From the NCBI RefSeq assembly GCF_018885305.1, contig NZ_CP076544.1, forward strand, positions 806,001 through 870,000: a stretch of DNA of 64,000 nucleotides, written 5' to 3'. Shown one piece after another: positions 28,672-37,675 of this stretch (position 1 is its first letter; each line of letters starts with the position of its first letter). The notes beneath the pieces are model-generated. The model was given only the letters and a program-made list of their open reading frames with translations. It was not told where the DNA came from and ran no database searches. The DNA comes from Curtobacterium sp. L6-1. GTDB lineage: Bacteria; Actinomycetota; Actinomycetes; Actinomycetales; Microbacteriaceae. The translations under genes and the position numbers were made by a program.

Positions 28672-31368
28672 CTACCCCAGCAGCGCCACCAGGTGCGAGC
28701 GCGACCGCGCCCCGACCTTGCGGTAGATCTGCGTGAGACGGAGCTCCACCGTGCGCTGCGACATGTACAGCGACGTGGCGATCTCGCGGTTGCGGTACCC
28801 CTCGGTCACCTTCTGCACGACGGCCTGCTCCTCGGCCGTGAGCATCGTCAGGACGGCGGTGCCGTCCGGCGCGCTCCGCGGCGTCGTCGGGGACGGTGCC
28901 GTCGTGGACGGTGCGAGCCGGAGCGCGCCGCCGACGGCCGGCGGCATCGCCGCGACGCCCTGCGGTGCCGCGAGTGGTCGACGCAGGCCGGCCGCCTCGT
29001 ACGCGGCGGCGGCCGCCGCGCCGAGTCGCGCCCGGTCCGGACCCGTCCCGGTCGCCGCGAGGGCGGTGAGGGTCCGGGCCCGCTCGAACTGCGAGTCGGT
29101 CGGTTCGAACAGCTCGAGCGCGCGGTGCCGTGCGGCGTCGCGGGTGCCGTCGTCGGCGACGAGCGCGAGGCTCCGCGCCAGCACCAGGGCGCCCCAGCGT
29201 GACGGGTGCGCTCGGTGGTCGGCGGCGAGGCGGGCCGTCATCGCCCGGGCGTCCTCGGTGCGGCCGAGCTGCACGTACGTCTCGACCAGGTCGCCGAGGT
29301 GCCGGAGCACCGTCGGGTTCCGGAGCGTCCGGCCGATCGCGTCCGCCGTCTCGAGTGCGGCGGCTGCCTCGGCCGGGCGGCCCTCGAACAGCAGGACCCG
29401 ACCGCGGAACGCGTGCAGCTTCGCCGTCGCACCCCACAGGCCGCTCGTCGACCGGAGCGCCAGACAGCGGTCCAGGACCTCGAGGCTCGCCTGCGGGCGC
29501 CCCTCGAGGAAGTGCCGCCACGCGATCGCGATCGCCCGCGAGGGCTCACGCAGCCGCTCGACCACGGAGGAGCCGGACTCCCACGCGTCGATCGCACGGA
29601 GGGCGAGCCGGAAGTTGCCCGAGCGCACCTCGTTCTCGGCGCTGAGGTACCGGGCGGCCTCGACCCAGACCGGTGCGGTGTGCGCCGCCCGGGCGAGGAC
29701 CAGGGCGAACACCCGGCGGGCGCTGCGGTGCCGGTCGGACAGGCTCAGGGCGTGCGCGAGCAGCAGCAGCGTCGGATCGGACAGCGCGAGCAGGGTCGTG
29801 GTCGCGAGCCCGTCGTGCAGGTCGCGGTCCGGCGGCAGCGACCCGTCGACGGCGGCGACCGTGTGCCGCGCCGCCTGCAGGATCTGCCGCGTGCCGTCGG
29901 GGACCGTCGCCGCGAAGGGCTCGGCCCGCTGCAGCAGGTCGCGGGCGTGCTCTAGCTCCCAGGCCTCGGCCCGGAAGCTGGCGACCATGGCCAGGAGGCC
30001 CGTCACGGCCTCCGCCTCGGCGGTGTCGGTCGCGTCCGCGGGGACCAGGAGCTCGTCCGCCTCGACCGCTTCGCCGTTGAGGTACTGCACCGAGTAGTGC
30101 AACCGCAGGCGGCGCACGTCGTCGAGCCGGGAGCGGAACGGCTGGATCGCCGCCAGGTACCGGGCCGCGTAGCCGAGCAGGCGGTGGGCGAGCAGGACCT
30201 CGGCGACGGCGAGGAGCGCGAGGTGCTCGGACTCCGACCGGCCGCCGACGTGCAGCGCGCGTTCGGCGAGCGTCACCGCGGCACCGGGGTGACCGTCGGT
30301 GGCGTACGCCCGGGCGGCGTGCAGCAGTGCCACGGCGTCCGGCTCGTCGTCCGTGAAGCTCCGGTGCCACGCCACGGCCCGCGGGTCGTGGGTGACGGCC
30401 GCCGCGGCGAGCTCGGCGTGCGCGGCACGACGGTCGCGTGCCGGCATCCGCCAGTGCAGGTAGGAGCGCACGAGCGGGGAGCGGACCGCGATCGACTGGC
30501 CGCGGACCTCGACGAGCCCGAGGGCCGCCAGGTCCTCGACGACGTCGCGGTCCCACTCCGGACCGGCGAGCTTCGTCACCGGCACCAGGGCGAGGCGGGC
30601 GAGGACGTCCAGATCGCGTCCTGCGACCGCCGCGACCACGGAGGCCACGACGCGGTCGGTGGTGGGGGTCGGCCGGAGCGGCAGCACGAGCGGCTCGGAG
30701 CCGAGCAGCTGTTCGCGCCGCAGCATGCCGAGCTGTTCCCGGAGCGCACCGGGGTTGCCGGCGGTCTGTTCCGCGATGACCGCCAGCACACCGTCGTTCG
30801 CGTCGTCGGCCGCCGTCGCACGGGCGAGCAGCAGTGCCTCGTCCGCGGGCAGGGGCGCCAGGCGCATCGACGGCAGGGCGGCGAGCGGCCCGTCGGACGG
30901 CACGTGTGCGACCGTGGCGACGACGCGCAGGCTCGTCCCGGCCAGGCGGCCGGCGAGGAACGCGATGAGCGTCTGGCTCGCCGCGTCCATGCGATCGAGG
31001 TCGTCGATGAGGACGAGCGTCGGCGGCAACTGCAGGGTGCGCAGCGTGTCGAGGAGCTCGTGCGCCACGACGATGGCCTGCGCCGGGTCCGCGTCGCGTA
31101 CGGTCCCGAGGATCCGGGAGACGTGTGCGGCGGCCCGGTGGTCGTCGAGCGCGCTGAAGAGGGTCGTCACACCGCTGAGCGGCCAGCGGGATTCGCTGCC
31201 GTTCACGCCGATGCGGACGACGGGGAGGGACACGCGGCCACTGGCCGCGTCGAGGACGCTCGTGCGTCCGGAGCCGGGGTCGCCGACGACGACCAGCGCG
31301 GACTCCCGAGGGAGTACGGCGAGGGTCGTGATCCGGTCGACCTCAGTGCGTCGACCGGTGAGTTCCAT
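28672..31368 (-). CDS. Large ATP-binding LuxR regulator (LAL/MalT-like)
   Basis: 898 residues: an N-terminal AAA/STAND ATPase-like domain (about 1-330), a long TPR-like helical region (about 370-800) and a C-terminal LuxR helix-turn-helix (EEQAVVQKVTEGYRNREIAT, then YMSQRTVELRLTQIYRKVG). Such proteins sense an inducer in the TPR region and activate transcription. The P-loop reads GDPGSGRTS, with Arg in place of the Walker A Lys, while Walker B TLVLIDDLDRMD is normal, so ATP hydrolysis may be weak or lost. Target genes are unknown; the polysaccharide locus and the gap upstream are the nearest candidates. Confidence 0.88.
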   Translation of the reverse strand: MELTGRRTEVDRITTLAVLPRESALVVVGDPGSGRTSVLDAASGRVSLPVVRIGVNGSESRWPLSGVTTLFSALDDHRAAAHVSRILGTVRDADPAQAIVVAHELLDTLRTLQLPPTLVLIDDLDRMDAASQTLIAFLAGRLAGTSLRVVATVAHVPSDGPLAALPSMRLAPLPADEALLLARATAADDANDGVLAVIAEQTAGNPGALREQLGMLRREQLLGSEPLVLPLRPTPTTDRVVASVVAAVAGRDLDVLARLALVPVTKLAGPEWDRDVVEDLAALGLVEVRGQSIAVRSPLVRSYLHWRMPARDRRAAHAELAAAAVTHDPRAVAWHRSFTDDEPDAVALLHAARAYATDGHPGAAVTLAERALHVGGRSESEHLALLAVAEVLLAHRLLGYAARYLAAIQPFRSRLDDVRRLRLHYSVQYLNGEAVEADELLVPADATDTAEAEAVTGLLAMVASFRAEAWELEHARDLLQRAEPFAATVPDGTRQILQAARHTVAAVDGSLPPDRDLHDGLATTTLLALSDPTLLLLAHALSLSDRHRSARRVFALVLARAAHTAPVWVEAARYLSAENEVRSGNFRLALRAIDAWESGSSVVERLREPSRAIAIAWRHFLEGRPQASLEVLDRCLALRSTSGLWGATAKLHAFRGRVLLFEGRPAEAAAALETADAIGRTLRNPTVLRHLGDLVETYVQLGRTEDARAMTARLAADHRAHPSRWGALVLARSLALVADDGTRDAARHRALELFEPTDSQFERARTLTALAATGTGPDRARLGAAAAAAYEAAGLRRPLAAPQGVAAMPPAVGGALRLAPSTTAPSPTTPRSAPDGTAVLTMLTAEEQAVVQKVTEGYRNREIATSLYMSQRTVELRLTQIYRKVGARSRSHLVALLG

Positions 31369-31574
31369 CAGGACTCACCGGCCTCCGGCGCCAGGGACGG
31401 GGGAGCAGGACGCGTCGGCGGGGGAGCCGACGACGGGGGAGCCCGCGGCGAGGTGGGTGGCCCCGCGGTGGGTGGTGCCGGCGACGGACGGGTGGGTGGC
31501 CCGGTTCGCTGGCAGGGTCGACGTGTGGACAGATCGCGGATGACGAGCCTGGGTGGGCTCGGTTCCGCTCGGGA

Positions 31575-31590
31575 ACGATGATGTCATCGT
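31575..31590. promoter_or_regulatory. Inverted repeat, possible operator upstream of the LAL regulator
   Basis: ACGATGA-TG-TCATCGT, perfect 7-bp arms with a two-base spacer, 207 bases upstream of the regulator start in otherwise very GC-rich DNA. Confidence 0.3.
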
Positions 31591-32028
31591 CGTGATCACC
31601 CCTCGGGTTAGGGTCTTCGGACGAATGACGACGAGTCCGCCTCCATCGGGACTAGGGATCCCGACGGGCGCGAGACCGGCCGTCAGGAGAACGGTAACCC
31701 AGCATCGACCGCGCGGCGGGAGCCGTCAGGGAACTGCGTCAGATGGCGTGCCCCCAGTCCGGGGGGTCGGCCGGACAGGGCCCAGGTGCCCGTGGTAGGG
31801 CGTCGGGGTACAGGGCGGGGCCGGCGCCCGCGGTCGTGATCGGCGCGCTGCGGTCGCCCGTCGTTCCGCGTGCGGCGGAACCGGCCACCGCGTGGGCGAC
31901 GTCCCGACCGGCCGGTGGTTGGTGCTGCCGTGGTCGTTGCGCCCCGGACGGGGTACAAACAGCCGCGCGAGTGGCCCGCCGTGCTCGGGGGCCTGCGACT
32001 CGCGTTCCGCGGCTGTTCCGGCGGCGGC

Positions 32029-32109
32029 GCGACGTGGACGGGGTCGGCTGCGACGTGGACGGGGCTCGACCACCGCGTGGCCCGGGGTCGACCGCCGCGT
32101 GGCCGGGGG
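32029..32109. repeat. 21/22-bp tandem repeats ending at the hisN stop codon
   Basis: Two units of GCGACGTGGACGGGG at 32029 and 32050 (period 21), then two units of TCGACCRCCGCGTGGCC at 32066 and 32088 (period 22). Confidence 0.75.
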
Positions 32110-32895
32110 TTAGCTGCGGCGGACGACCTCGACCACGGCGTCGTGCACGAGCCCGTTCGACGCGAGCGCGCTGCCGTGCCACGGGCCCGGGTCGCCGTCG
32201 AGCGAGGTGAGGCGTCCGCCGGCCTCCTCGACGATCGGGACGAGTGCGGCGATGTCCCACGGCTTGAGGTCGGGCTCGCCGGCCACGTCGACGACGCCCT
32301 CGGCGACCATCATGTACGACCACATGTCGCCGTAGGCGCGGGTGCGCCAGACCGTCCGGGACAGCGCGACGAGCGTGTCGAGCCGGTCGTCGTCGTCCCA
32401 CTGCTGCAGCGAGTTGTAGCTGAGGCTGGCGTCCTCGAGCGCCGCGACACCGGAGACGTGCAGCGGCCCGTCGAAGGAGTGCGCGCCGAGCCCCTCGGCG
32501 GCCCACCAGCGCTTGCCGAGGGCCGGCGCGCTCACGACGCCGAGCACCGGACGGCCGTCGACCGCGAGCGCGATGAGGGTCGCCCACACCGGCACGCCCC
32601 GCAGGTAGTTCGCGGTGCCGTCGATCGGGTCGACGACCCACTGCCGGTGCCCGGTGCTGACGGCCTCGTCCCCGGTGTCGGCGGTCGTCTCCTCGCCGAG
32701 GAAGGCGTCATCCGGCCGCTCGGCGGCGAGTCGCTCGCGGAGCGCCCGTTCGACCGCCTGGTCGGCGTCGGTGACCGCGGTGTGGTCGGCCTTCTCCGTC
32801 ACGCGCAGGTCGGCGGCACGGAACCGGTCGAGGCTGATCGCGTCGGCGGTGTCGGCGAGGGAGCGGGCGAAGTCCAGGTCGGCGCTGAGGTCCAC
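32110..32895 (-). CDS. hisN: Histidinol-phosphatase, inositol monophosphatase family
   Basis: 261-residue Mg-dependent phosphatase of the IMPase fold. Metal ligands are seen in FLGEET (about residue 67), the DPIDGT motif in VVDPIDGTANYLRGVP (about 88-93) and KPWDIAAL (about 211). Length and the YGDMWSYMMVAEG segment match actinobacterial HisN, which dephosphorylates L-histidinol phosphate; a broader inositol or sugar phosphatase role cannot be excluded. GTG at 32895 lies seven bases after TACGCT, so leaderless. No other his genes are in the window. Confidence 0.88.
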   Translation of the reverse strand: MDLSADLDFARSLADTADAISLDRFRAADLRVTEKADHTAVTDADQAVERALRERLAAERPDDAFLGEETTADTGDEAVSTGHRQWVVDPIDGTANYLRGVPVWATLIALAVDGRPVLGVVSAPALGKRWWAAEGLGAHSFDGPLHVSGVAALEDASLSYNSLQQWDDDDRLDTLVALSRTVWRTRAYGDMWSYMMVAEGVVDVAGEPDLKPWDIAALVPIVEEAGGRLTSLDGDPGPWHGSALASNGLVHDAVVEVVRRS

Positions 32896-32902
32896 GTCCG
32901 TC

Positions 32903-32908
32903 AGCGTA
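32903..32908 (-). promoter_or_regulatory. -10 box for hisN, leaderless
   Basis: TACGCT on the minus strand, seven bases before the GTG at 32895. Confidence 0.55.
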
Positions 32909-32976
32909 CTGGCGGCCGGTGACGGTCGGGCCGTCGCGGCGGCGTACCCGAGGCGTCGGTCGCCGCCGAGACCGGG

Positions 32977-34128
32977 TCAGGCGGCGACCACCTCTTCCTC
33001 CTCGAGGCGCGTGACCGCTCGCTCCCGGGCGATGCGGGTGCGGCGGGCGACGAGTCCGTGCACGACCACGCAGAGCAGCACGGCGCCGACGAGCCAGAGC
33101 GCCAGGACCAGTCCGCTCCGACCGAGGGAGGCGCCCGGGAAGTACTGCAGGTCCTGCGCAGCCTGCAGCCAGGCGGCCCCGCTCCAGAACGTGTTGAGAC
33201 CGGCGAAGAACCCGGGCTGGAACGCCGGCTGGAAGATGCCGCCGGACGAGGTGAAGTTGAGCATCACGAACAGCATGGTGAGCACCGGTGTGGTCCAGCG
33301 GCCGATGAGCGGGTGCAGGCCGATGCCGAGCGCGATGATCACCGCGTCGTACAGCCACGCGAACAGGAACACCTGCCACTGGTGGGTCGTGATGACGCCG
33401 TACACGGGGCCCGCGACCACGACACCGATGCCCGCGACGACGGCGGCCGTGACGAGCCCGACGACGGCGGTCCACACCGGGCGGAGGCGGGCGGCGGAAC
33501 CGGCGACCGCGATGGCCGACGCGTAGCCGCCGACGCTGAGGCCGACGAGCAGGAAGAACAACCCCTGGCCGGTCGTGTCCTGGTCACCGGTGGGGACGAC
33601 GTCGACGACGTGGAACGGCAGGTGCTGCGCGAACGCGATCGGTAGGAAGACCTTCTGCGCGGCGGAGGCCGTGGTCTCGCTGGCGGCGGTCGAGACGTAG
33701 AGCGTGGCGTCGTCGGCGGTGGGGGCGTACACGGCGGCCAGGTCGCGGTCGCGCACCTGCCGCTCGGCGTGCGCCGTGGTGTCGACCACGTGTGCAACGA
33801 GGGCACCGTCCGACCGGTCGGTGACGGTCTGCGCGAAGACCTGCGTGCTCGGGGTCGTGCCGACGACGCCGACGGCGAGGTCGTGCGGCGCGGGGGCGTG
33901 GAAGGCGCCGAGGTAGGCGAGCGTCATGCCGACCGCCAGGAACAGCGGGACGAGGACGTGGGACCCGAAGGAGCGCAGGGTGTGTCCGAGGCCCTGCGGA
34001 CGCAGCACGTCGGGACCGCGGTGCGGCGGTCGCGGGGCGGCGTGGCCGTGCGCGCCGCCCGGCGACGGTACGGAGGACGTGTGCGGGGACGGGTAGTTGT
34101 ACTTTGCAACTTCAGACACGAGGGGCAA
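32977..34128 (-). CDS. Membrane protein, YhgE/DUF3533-like
   Basis: 383 residues if read from TTG at 34128. One helix near residues 55-72 is followed by an external domain of about 130 residues and then five or six helices (about 195-360), the plan of YhgE/Pip and DUF3533 proteins related to ABC-2 permeases. Such proteins are linked to export or membrane stress but lack a settled function. The start is uncertain: TTG 34128, GTG 34119 and GTG 34008 are possible and none has a ribosome binding site. An operator-like inverted repeat at 34095-34111 lies inside the longest reading, which suggests that the true start is downstream. No MarR or TetR gene is adjacent. Confidence 0.7.
   Translation of the reverse strand: MPLVSEVAKYNYPSPHTSSVPSPGGAHGHAAPRPPHRGPDVLRPQGLGHTLRSFGSHVLVPLFLAVGMTLAYLGAFHAPAPHDLAVGVVGTTPSTQVFAQTVTDRSDGALVAHVVDTTAHAERQVRDRDLAAVYAPTADDATLYVSTAASETTASAAQKVFLPIAFAQHLPFHVVDVVPTGDQDTTGQGLFFLLVGLSVGGYASAIAVAGSAARLRPVWTAVVGLVTAAVVAGIGVVVAGPVYGVITTHQWQVFLFAWLYDAVIIALGIGLHPLIGRWTTPVLTMLFVMLNFTSSGGIFQPAFQPGFFAGLNTFWSGAAWLQAAQDLQYFPGASLGRSGLVLALWLVGAVLLCVVVHGLVARRTRIARERAVTRLEEEEVVAA
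34095..34111. promoter_or_regulatory. Operator-like inverted repeat at the start of the membrane protein gene
   Basis: AGTTG-N7-CAACT, AT-rich for this genome, resembling MarR/TetR-family sites. It overlaps the presumed 5' end of the gene. Confidence 0.4.
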
Positions 34129-34206
34129 GGCTACGCCCGCCGTGCGCGACTGTCGAACCCGGGGGTGGACACACCCCCGCCCGTGCCCGGACCGGGGTCC
34201 CGCGGG

Positions 34207-35262
34207 CTACGCCGTGCCCGGGTCCTCGCCGCCCATCCCGGTCAGCAGCGCACGGAACGAGTCGAGCCGCTCGATGCCCGTCGGCCCGAGCTCCCCGCCG
34301 GCGACCCGGTCGACGATCTCCCAGTCGTGCGCCTGGTCGAGCGGGATGCCGTCGGGAGCGTCCTGCACCGGCACCGCGTGCGAGGCGAACGCGCGGAACA
34401 CGTTCTCGGGCTCCACGTGCCCCAGGCCGAACGAGCGGACGCCCGGGGTGTCGATGATCCACCCGCCGTCGTGCACCCGGAGGGCGATGGACGACGACGA
34501 CGTGTGCCGGCCGCGGCCGGTCACCGAGTTGACGACGCCGATCGCCCGGGTGGAGCCCGTCAGCGCGTTGACCAGCGTCGACTTGCCGACGCCGGAGTGC
34601 CCGACCGTGACGGTGACCTTGCCGTCGAGCAGTTCGTGCAGGGCCGCGAACGGCACGTCGTCGGACCGGCTCGTCACGATGCGCAGGTCGAGGCAGGCGA
34701 AGTGCGCGAGGAAGTCGGCTGGGTCGGCGAGGTCGGTCTTGGTGATGCAGAGCACCGGGTCGAGGCCGGCGTCGAACGCCGCCACGAGGTACCGGTCGAT
34801 GAGGCGGGTGCGGGGCTCGGGGTCGGCGGCTGCGACGACGATGAGCATCTGGTCGGCGTTCGCGACGATGACGCGCTCGACCTCGTCGGTGTCGTCGGCG
34901 CTGCGGCGGAGCAGGGTGGTCCGTTCGGCGACGCGGACGATGCGGGCGAGCGAGCCCTCGGCGCCGGAGACGTCACCGGTCAGCGAAACGTGGTCGCCGG
35001 TGACGACGGACTTCCGGCCGAGCTCGCGGGCCTTCGTCGCGGTGATGACGTGCTCGCCGTCGGCGTCGGACACGAGCACACCGAAGCGCCCGCGGTCGAC
35101 GTTCGTCACCCAGCCGCTCGGGGCGTCCTCGTAGGCGGGACGCGTCTTCGTGCGCGGCCGGTTGCCCTTCGGGTTCGGTCGGACGCGGACGCTCGACTCG
35201 TCGTACTGACCGTACGGCTCGTCCTCGTCGGCGCCGCCGTCGGTGTCGTCCCACCAGCTCAT
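34207..35262 (-). CDS. rsgA: Ribosome small subunit GTPase RsgA
   Basis: 351-residue circularly permuted GTPase for late 30S maturation. An acidic N terminus leads into an OB-fold (about 50-115), then G4 ITKTD, G1 GHSGVGKST and G3 DTPG in permuted order. The C-terminal region, which in most RsgA proteins holds a Cys-x-His-x-Cys zinc site, has no cysteine here: the corresponding part reads FGLGHVEPENVFRAF. The ATG overlaps the aroA stop by four bases, the usual actinobacterial aroA-rsgA order. Assignment is secure; loss of zinc binding is read from the sequence. Confidence 0.93.
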   Translation of the reverse strand: MSWWDDTDGGADEDEPYGQYDESSVRVRPNPKGNRPRTKTRPAYEDAPSGWVTNVDRGRFGVLVSDADGEHVITATKARELGRKSVVTGDHVSLTGDVSGAEGSLARIVRVAERTTLLRRSADDTDEVERVIVANADQMLIVVAAADPEPRTRLIDRYLVAAFDAGLDPVLCITKTDLADPADFLAHFACLDLRIVTSRSDDVPFAALHELLDGKVTVTVGHSGVGKSTLVNALTGSTRAIGVVNSVTGRGRHTSSSSIALRVHDGGWIIDTPGVRSFGLGHVEPENVFRAFASHAVPVQDAPDGIPLDQAHDWEIVDRVAGGELGPTGIERLDSFRALLTGMGGEDPGTA

Positions 35263-36686
35263 GCCGGGTCTCCCTGTCGTGTGCCGGTGGTGTCCGGTGC
35301 GTCGGTGCGCCCGGCCGTGTCCGCCCCGGGAGCGGTGGCGAGGGCGTCGTCCGCCGTCGCGACGAGTGCGGCCCACAGCTCGGGGAACTGCGGCAGCGTC
35401 TTGGCGGTCGACCCGATGTCGTCCACGGCCACCCCCTCGGTGACGAGCCCGACGACGGCCCCGGCGGTCGCCATCCGGTGGTCGTCGTGCGCCGCCCACG
35501 CGCCGCCGGAGAGGCGGGCCGGCTCGACCCGCAGGCCGTCCTGCTGTTCCGCCACCGCGCCTCCCAGGCCGCCCACGTCCGCCGCGAGCGCCGCGAGCCG
35601 GTCCGTCTCGTGGCCGCGCAGGTGCCCGATGCCGGTGATCTCGCTCGGTCCGTCGGCCAGCGCCGCGAGCGCGACGAGCGCCGGTGCGAGTTCGCCGCCG
35701 CGGGTCAGGTCCAGGTCGACACCCGGCAGGGAGGCGCCGCCCCGGATCCCGACGCCGCCGTCGAACACGAGGTCGTCGCCGTCGCGCGTGACGGTCGCGC
35801 CCCAGCGCGGCAGCAGCGTCTCGAGGTCCGCGCCGACCTGCGTCGTCTCGGTCGGCCAGGTCCGGATCCGGACCGTTCCGCCGGCGACCAGGGCGGCGAC
35901 CGCGAAGGGCGCGGCGTTCGACAGGTCGGGTTCGATGGTGACGTCCCGCGCGGCGATCGGTCCGGGGCGGACGACCCACTCGCCGACCGACGGCTCGTCG
36001 ACGCGGACGCCGCGGGCGCGGAGGACGTCGACCGTCATCGCGATGTGCGGCATGCTCGGCAGGCGGTCGCCGACGTGGCGGAGGTGCAGTCCCTCGGTGA
36101 AGCGGGGCGCGGAGAGCAGCAGGCCGGAGACGAACTGGGACGAGGCCGACGCGTCGATCTCAAGGCTGCCACCCCGCACGGCCCCGGTGCCGACGAACGT
36201 GAACGGCATCGCGCCGCCGCCGTCGTCGGTGACGTCGACGCCGAGGTCGACGAGCGCACGGATGATCGCCGCCATCGGACGCTTCCGGGCGTAGGGGTCG
36301 CCGTCGATCGTGACCGGGCCCTCGGCGAGGGCGGCGAGCGGCGGCAGGAAGCGCATCACGGTACCGGCCAGGCCGCAGTCGACGCGGACGTCGCCGTGCA
36401 TCGCGCCCGGGGTGACGAGGAGGTCCGGCCCGTAGGGGTTCGCCGCCGTCCCGGGTGTCGGCTCGACCTCGTCGATCCCGACGCCGAGCTGCCGGAGCGC
36501 GGTCGTCATGAGCGCCGAGTCGCGCGAGTGCAGGGGGAGCCGGATCGTGCTCGGCCCGTCGGCGAGGGCGGCGAGCACGAGCTCCCGGTTCGTCAGCGAC
36601 TTCGAGCCGGGCAGGGCGACGTCGCCGGCGAGCGGGCCGCGCGCGACGGGGGCGGTCCAGGGGCGGGAATGCGTCGTGGCAACCAT
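35259..36686 (-). CDS. aroA: 3-phosphoshikimate 1-carboxyvinyltransferase (EPSP synthase)
   Basis: 475-residue shikimate pathway enzyme joining PEP to shikimate-3-phosphate. Signature segments: [17 protein letters not shown] (S3P site), [40 protein letters not shown] and [12 protein letters not shown]. The tail of about 35 residues after ALVATAD is Thr/Asp-rich. Start ATG 36686 is nine bases from a TAGTGT box, so nearly leaderless; this box and the ATG are covered by a 27-bp palindrome. Coupled to rsgA downstream and divergent from the SigR-type gene. Confidence 0.95.
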   Translation of the reverse strand: MVATTHSRPWTAPVARGPLAGDVALPGSKSLTNRELVLAALADGPSTIRLPLHSRDSALMTTALRQLGVGIDEVEPTPGTAANPYGPDLLVTPGAMHGDVRVDCGLAGTVMRFLPPLAALAEGPVTIDGDPYARKRPMAAIIRALVDLGVDVTDDGGGAMPFTFVGTGAVRGGSLEIDASASSQFVSGLLLSAPRFTEGLHLRHVGDRLPSMPHIAMTVDVLRARGVRVDEPSVGEWVVRPGPIAARDVTIEPDLSNAAPFAVAALVAGGTVRIRTWPTETTQVGADLETLLPRWGATVTRDGDDLVFDGGVGIRGGASLPGVDLDLTRGGELAPALVALAALADGPSEITGIGHLRGHETDRLAALAADVGGLGGAVAEQQDGLRVEPARLSGGAWAAHDDHRMATAGAVVGLVTEGVAVDDIGSTAKTLPQFPELWAALVATADDALATAPGADTAGRTDAPDTTGTRQGDPA

Positions 36687-36691
36687 CGGTT
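36666..36691 (+). promoter_or_regulatory. SigR/SigH-type promoter upstream of the sigma gene
   Basis: GGAAT (36666-36670), exactly 18 bases, then GTT (36689-36691): the consensus of Streptomyces SigR and mycobacterial SigH promoters. It reads toward the sigma gene and lies inside and just upstream of the divergent aroA start. A start near 36698 would feed the ribosome binding site at 36714-36720. This suggests positive autoregulation. Confidence 0.7.
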
Positions 36692-36711
36692 CACCACACT
36701 ACTGAACCGAT
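36685..36711. promoter_or_regulatory. 27-bp palindrome over the aroA start and the sigma promoter
   Basis: ATCGGTTCA-N9-TGAACCGAT, perfect 9-bp arms. It covers the aroA start codon and its TAGTGT box and the GTT of the SigR-type promoter. A regulator bound here would affect both directions. Confidence 0.5.
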
Positions 36712-36724
36712 CGGGAGGAGCACG

Positions 36725-36838
36725 GTGATCGCACTCGCACCGTCACGAACGGCCGACGCAGCACTGCTGCCGGGGGCCGTCACGACGCTCGTCGAGCCGC
36801 AGGGCCCGGACATCGACGTCCGCCTAGACTGGCGGGCG
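36725..36838 (+). other. N-terminal extension for a longer sigma isoform
   Basis: GTG at 36725 has an excellent GGGAGGAG ribosome binding site and is in frame, with no stop, with the sigma gene. It would add 38 residues ([15 protein letters not shown] onward) to the short protein begun at 36839. Confidence 0.6.
36825..36830 (+). promoter_or_regulatory. -10 box for the short sigma isoform, leaderless
   Basis: TAGACT eight bases before the ATG at 36839, a housekeeping-type promoter giving a leaderless message. Confidence 0.55.
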
Positions 36839-37675
36839 ATGACGACCGACGAACCGCAGCACGCACCGGACGACCTGGTCGAGGAGACCGAGGAGCAGCT
36901 CGACGCCGTCGAGGACGAGGAACTCGCCGACGGGGCCGACGCCCGGTCCGACGACGAGCCCGTCGACGGCGACGCCGGTGCCGACAGCGAGCCCGTCGAC
37001 GCCAAGACCGTCTCCGAGCACGAGCTGCGCAGCCTGTTCGAGGACCAGGCCCTGCCGTTCATGGACCAGCTCTACGGCGCAGCCATGCGGATGACCCGCA
37101 ACCCGGCCGACGCCTCGGACCTCGTGCAGGAGACGTTCGTCAAGGCCTTCGCCGCGTTCCGGCAGTTCCGCCAGGGCACGAACCTCAAGGCGTGGCTCTA
37201 CCGGATCCTGACGAACACGTTCATCAACACGTACCGCAAGAACCAGCGGAACCCGTACCAGGGCACCATCGACGAACTCGAGGACTGGCAACTCGGCGGC
37301 GCGGAGAGCGTCACCCAGTCGATCTCCGCCCGGTCCGCCGAGGCCGACGCGATCGACCACCTGCCGTCCTCCGCCGTGAAGGACGCCCTCCAGGCCATCC
37401 CGGAGGACTTCCGGATGGCGGTCTACTTCGCCGATGTCGAAGGCTTCTCGTACCAGGAGATCGCCGACATCATGAAGACCCCCGTGGGGACGGTCATGAG
37501 CCGCCTCCACCGTGGACGCCGGCTCCTGCGCGGACTGCTGGCGGACCACGCACGCGAGACCGGTGTCGTCCCGGACGCAGCGTCGACGGCGACGATGCGC
37601 GGACGAGGCCGCGGTGCAGGCACGCGGACGGCCACGACGGCCGGTTCCCGCACGACCCGGAAGGACGCACGATGA
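36839..37675 (+). CDS. sigH: ECF sigma factor, SigR/SigH/RpoE class
   Basis: 278 residues from ATG 36839 or 316 from GTG 36725. An acidic disordered N terminus of about 60 residues is followed by region 2 ([19 protein letters not shown], then [24 protein letters not shown] end) and region 4 ([35 protein letters not shown]). These match the thiol-oxidative-stress sigma factors SigR of Streptomyces and SigH of mycobacteria. The Thr/Arg-rich tail is variable. Its stop overlaps the start of an RsrA-like anti-sigma gene, the expected partner. It has an apparent self-type promoter and a separate housekeeping promoter. The symbol follows mycobacterial usage. Confidence 0.9.
   Translation: MTTDEPQHAPDDLVEETEEQLDAVEDEELADGADARSDDEPVDGDAGADSEPVDAKTVSEHELRSLFEDQALPFMDQLYGAAMRMTRNPADASDLVQETFVKAFAAFRQFRQGTNLKAWLYRILTNTFINTYRKNQRNPYQGTIDELEDWQLGGAESVTQSISARSAEADAIDHLPSSAVKDALQAIPEDFRMAVYFADVEGFSYQEIADIMKTPVGTVMSRLHRGRRLLRGLLADHARETGVVPDAASTATMRGRGRGAGTRTATTAGSRTTRKDAR

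Larger units (their letters stand above)
31369..32109. other. 741-base intergenic region
   Basis: Between the LAL regulator start and the hisN stop. No ORF on either strand looks like a real protein: all are Arg/Pro/Gly-rich shadows. It contains a perfect inverted repeat ACGATGA-TG-TCATCGT at 31575-31590 and a tandem repeat at 32029-32109 abutting the hisN stop. The right 300 bases are rich in small GC-rich inverted repeats. Confidence 0.6.

Noticed and set aside
31553..31798. 81-codon plus-strand ORF in the gap before hisN
   Set aside because: No ribosome site, no leaderless -10 box, low-complexity Arg/Pro/Gly sequence.
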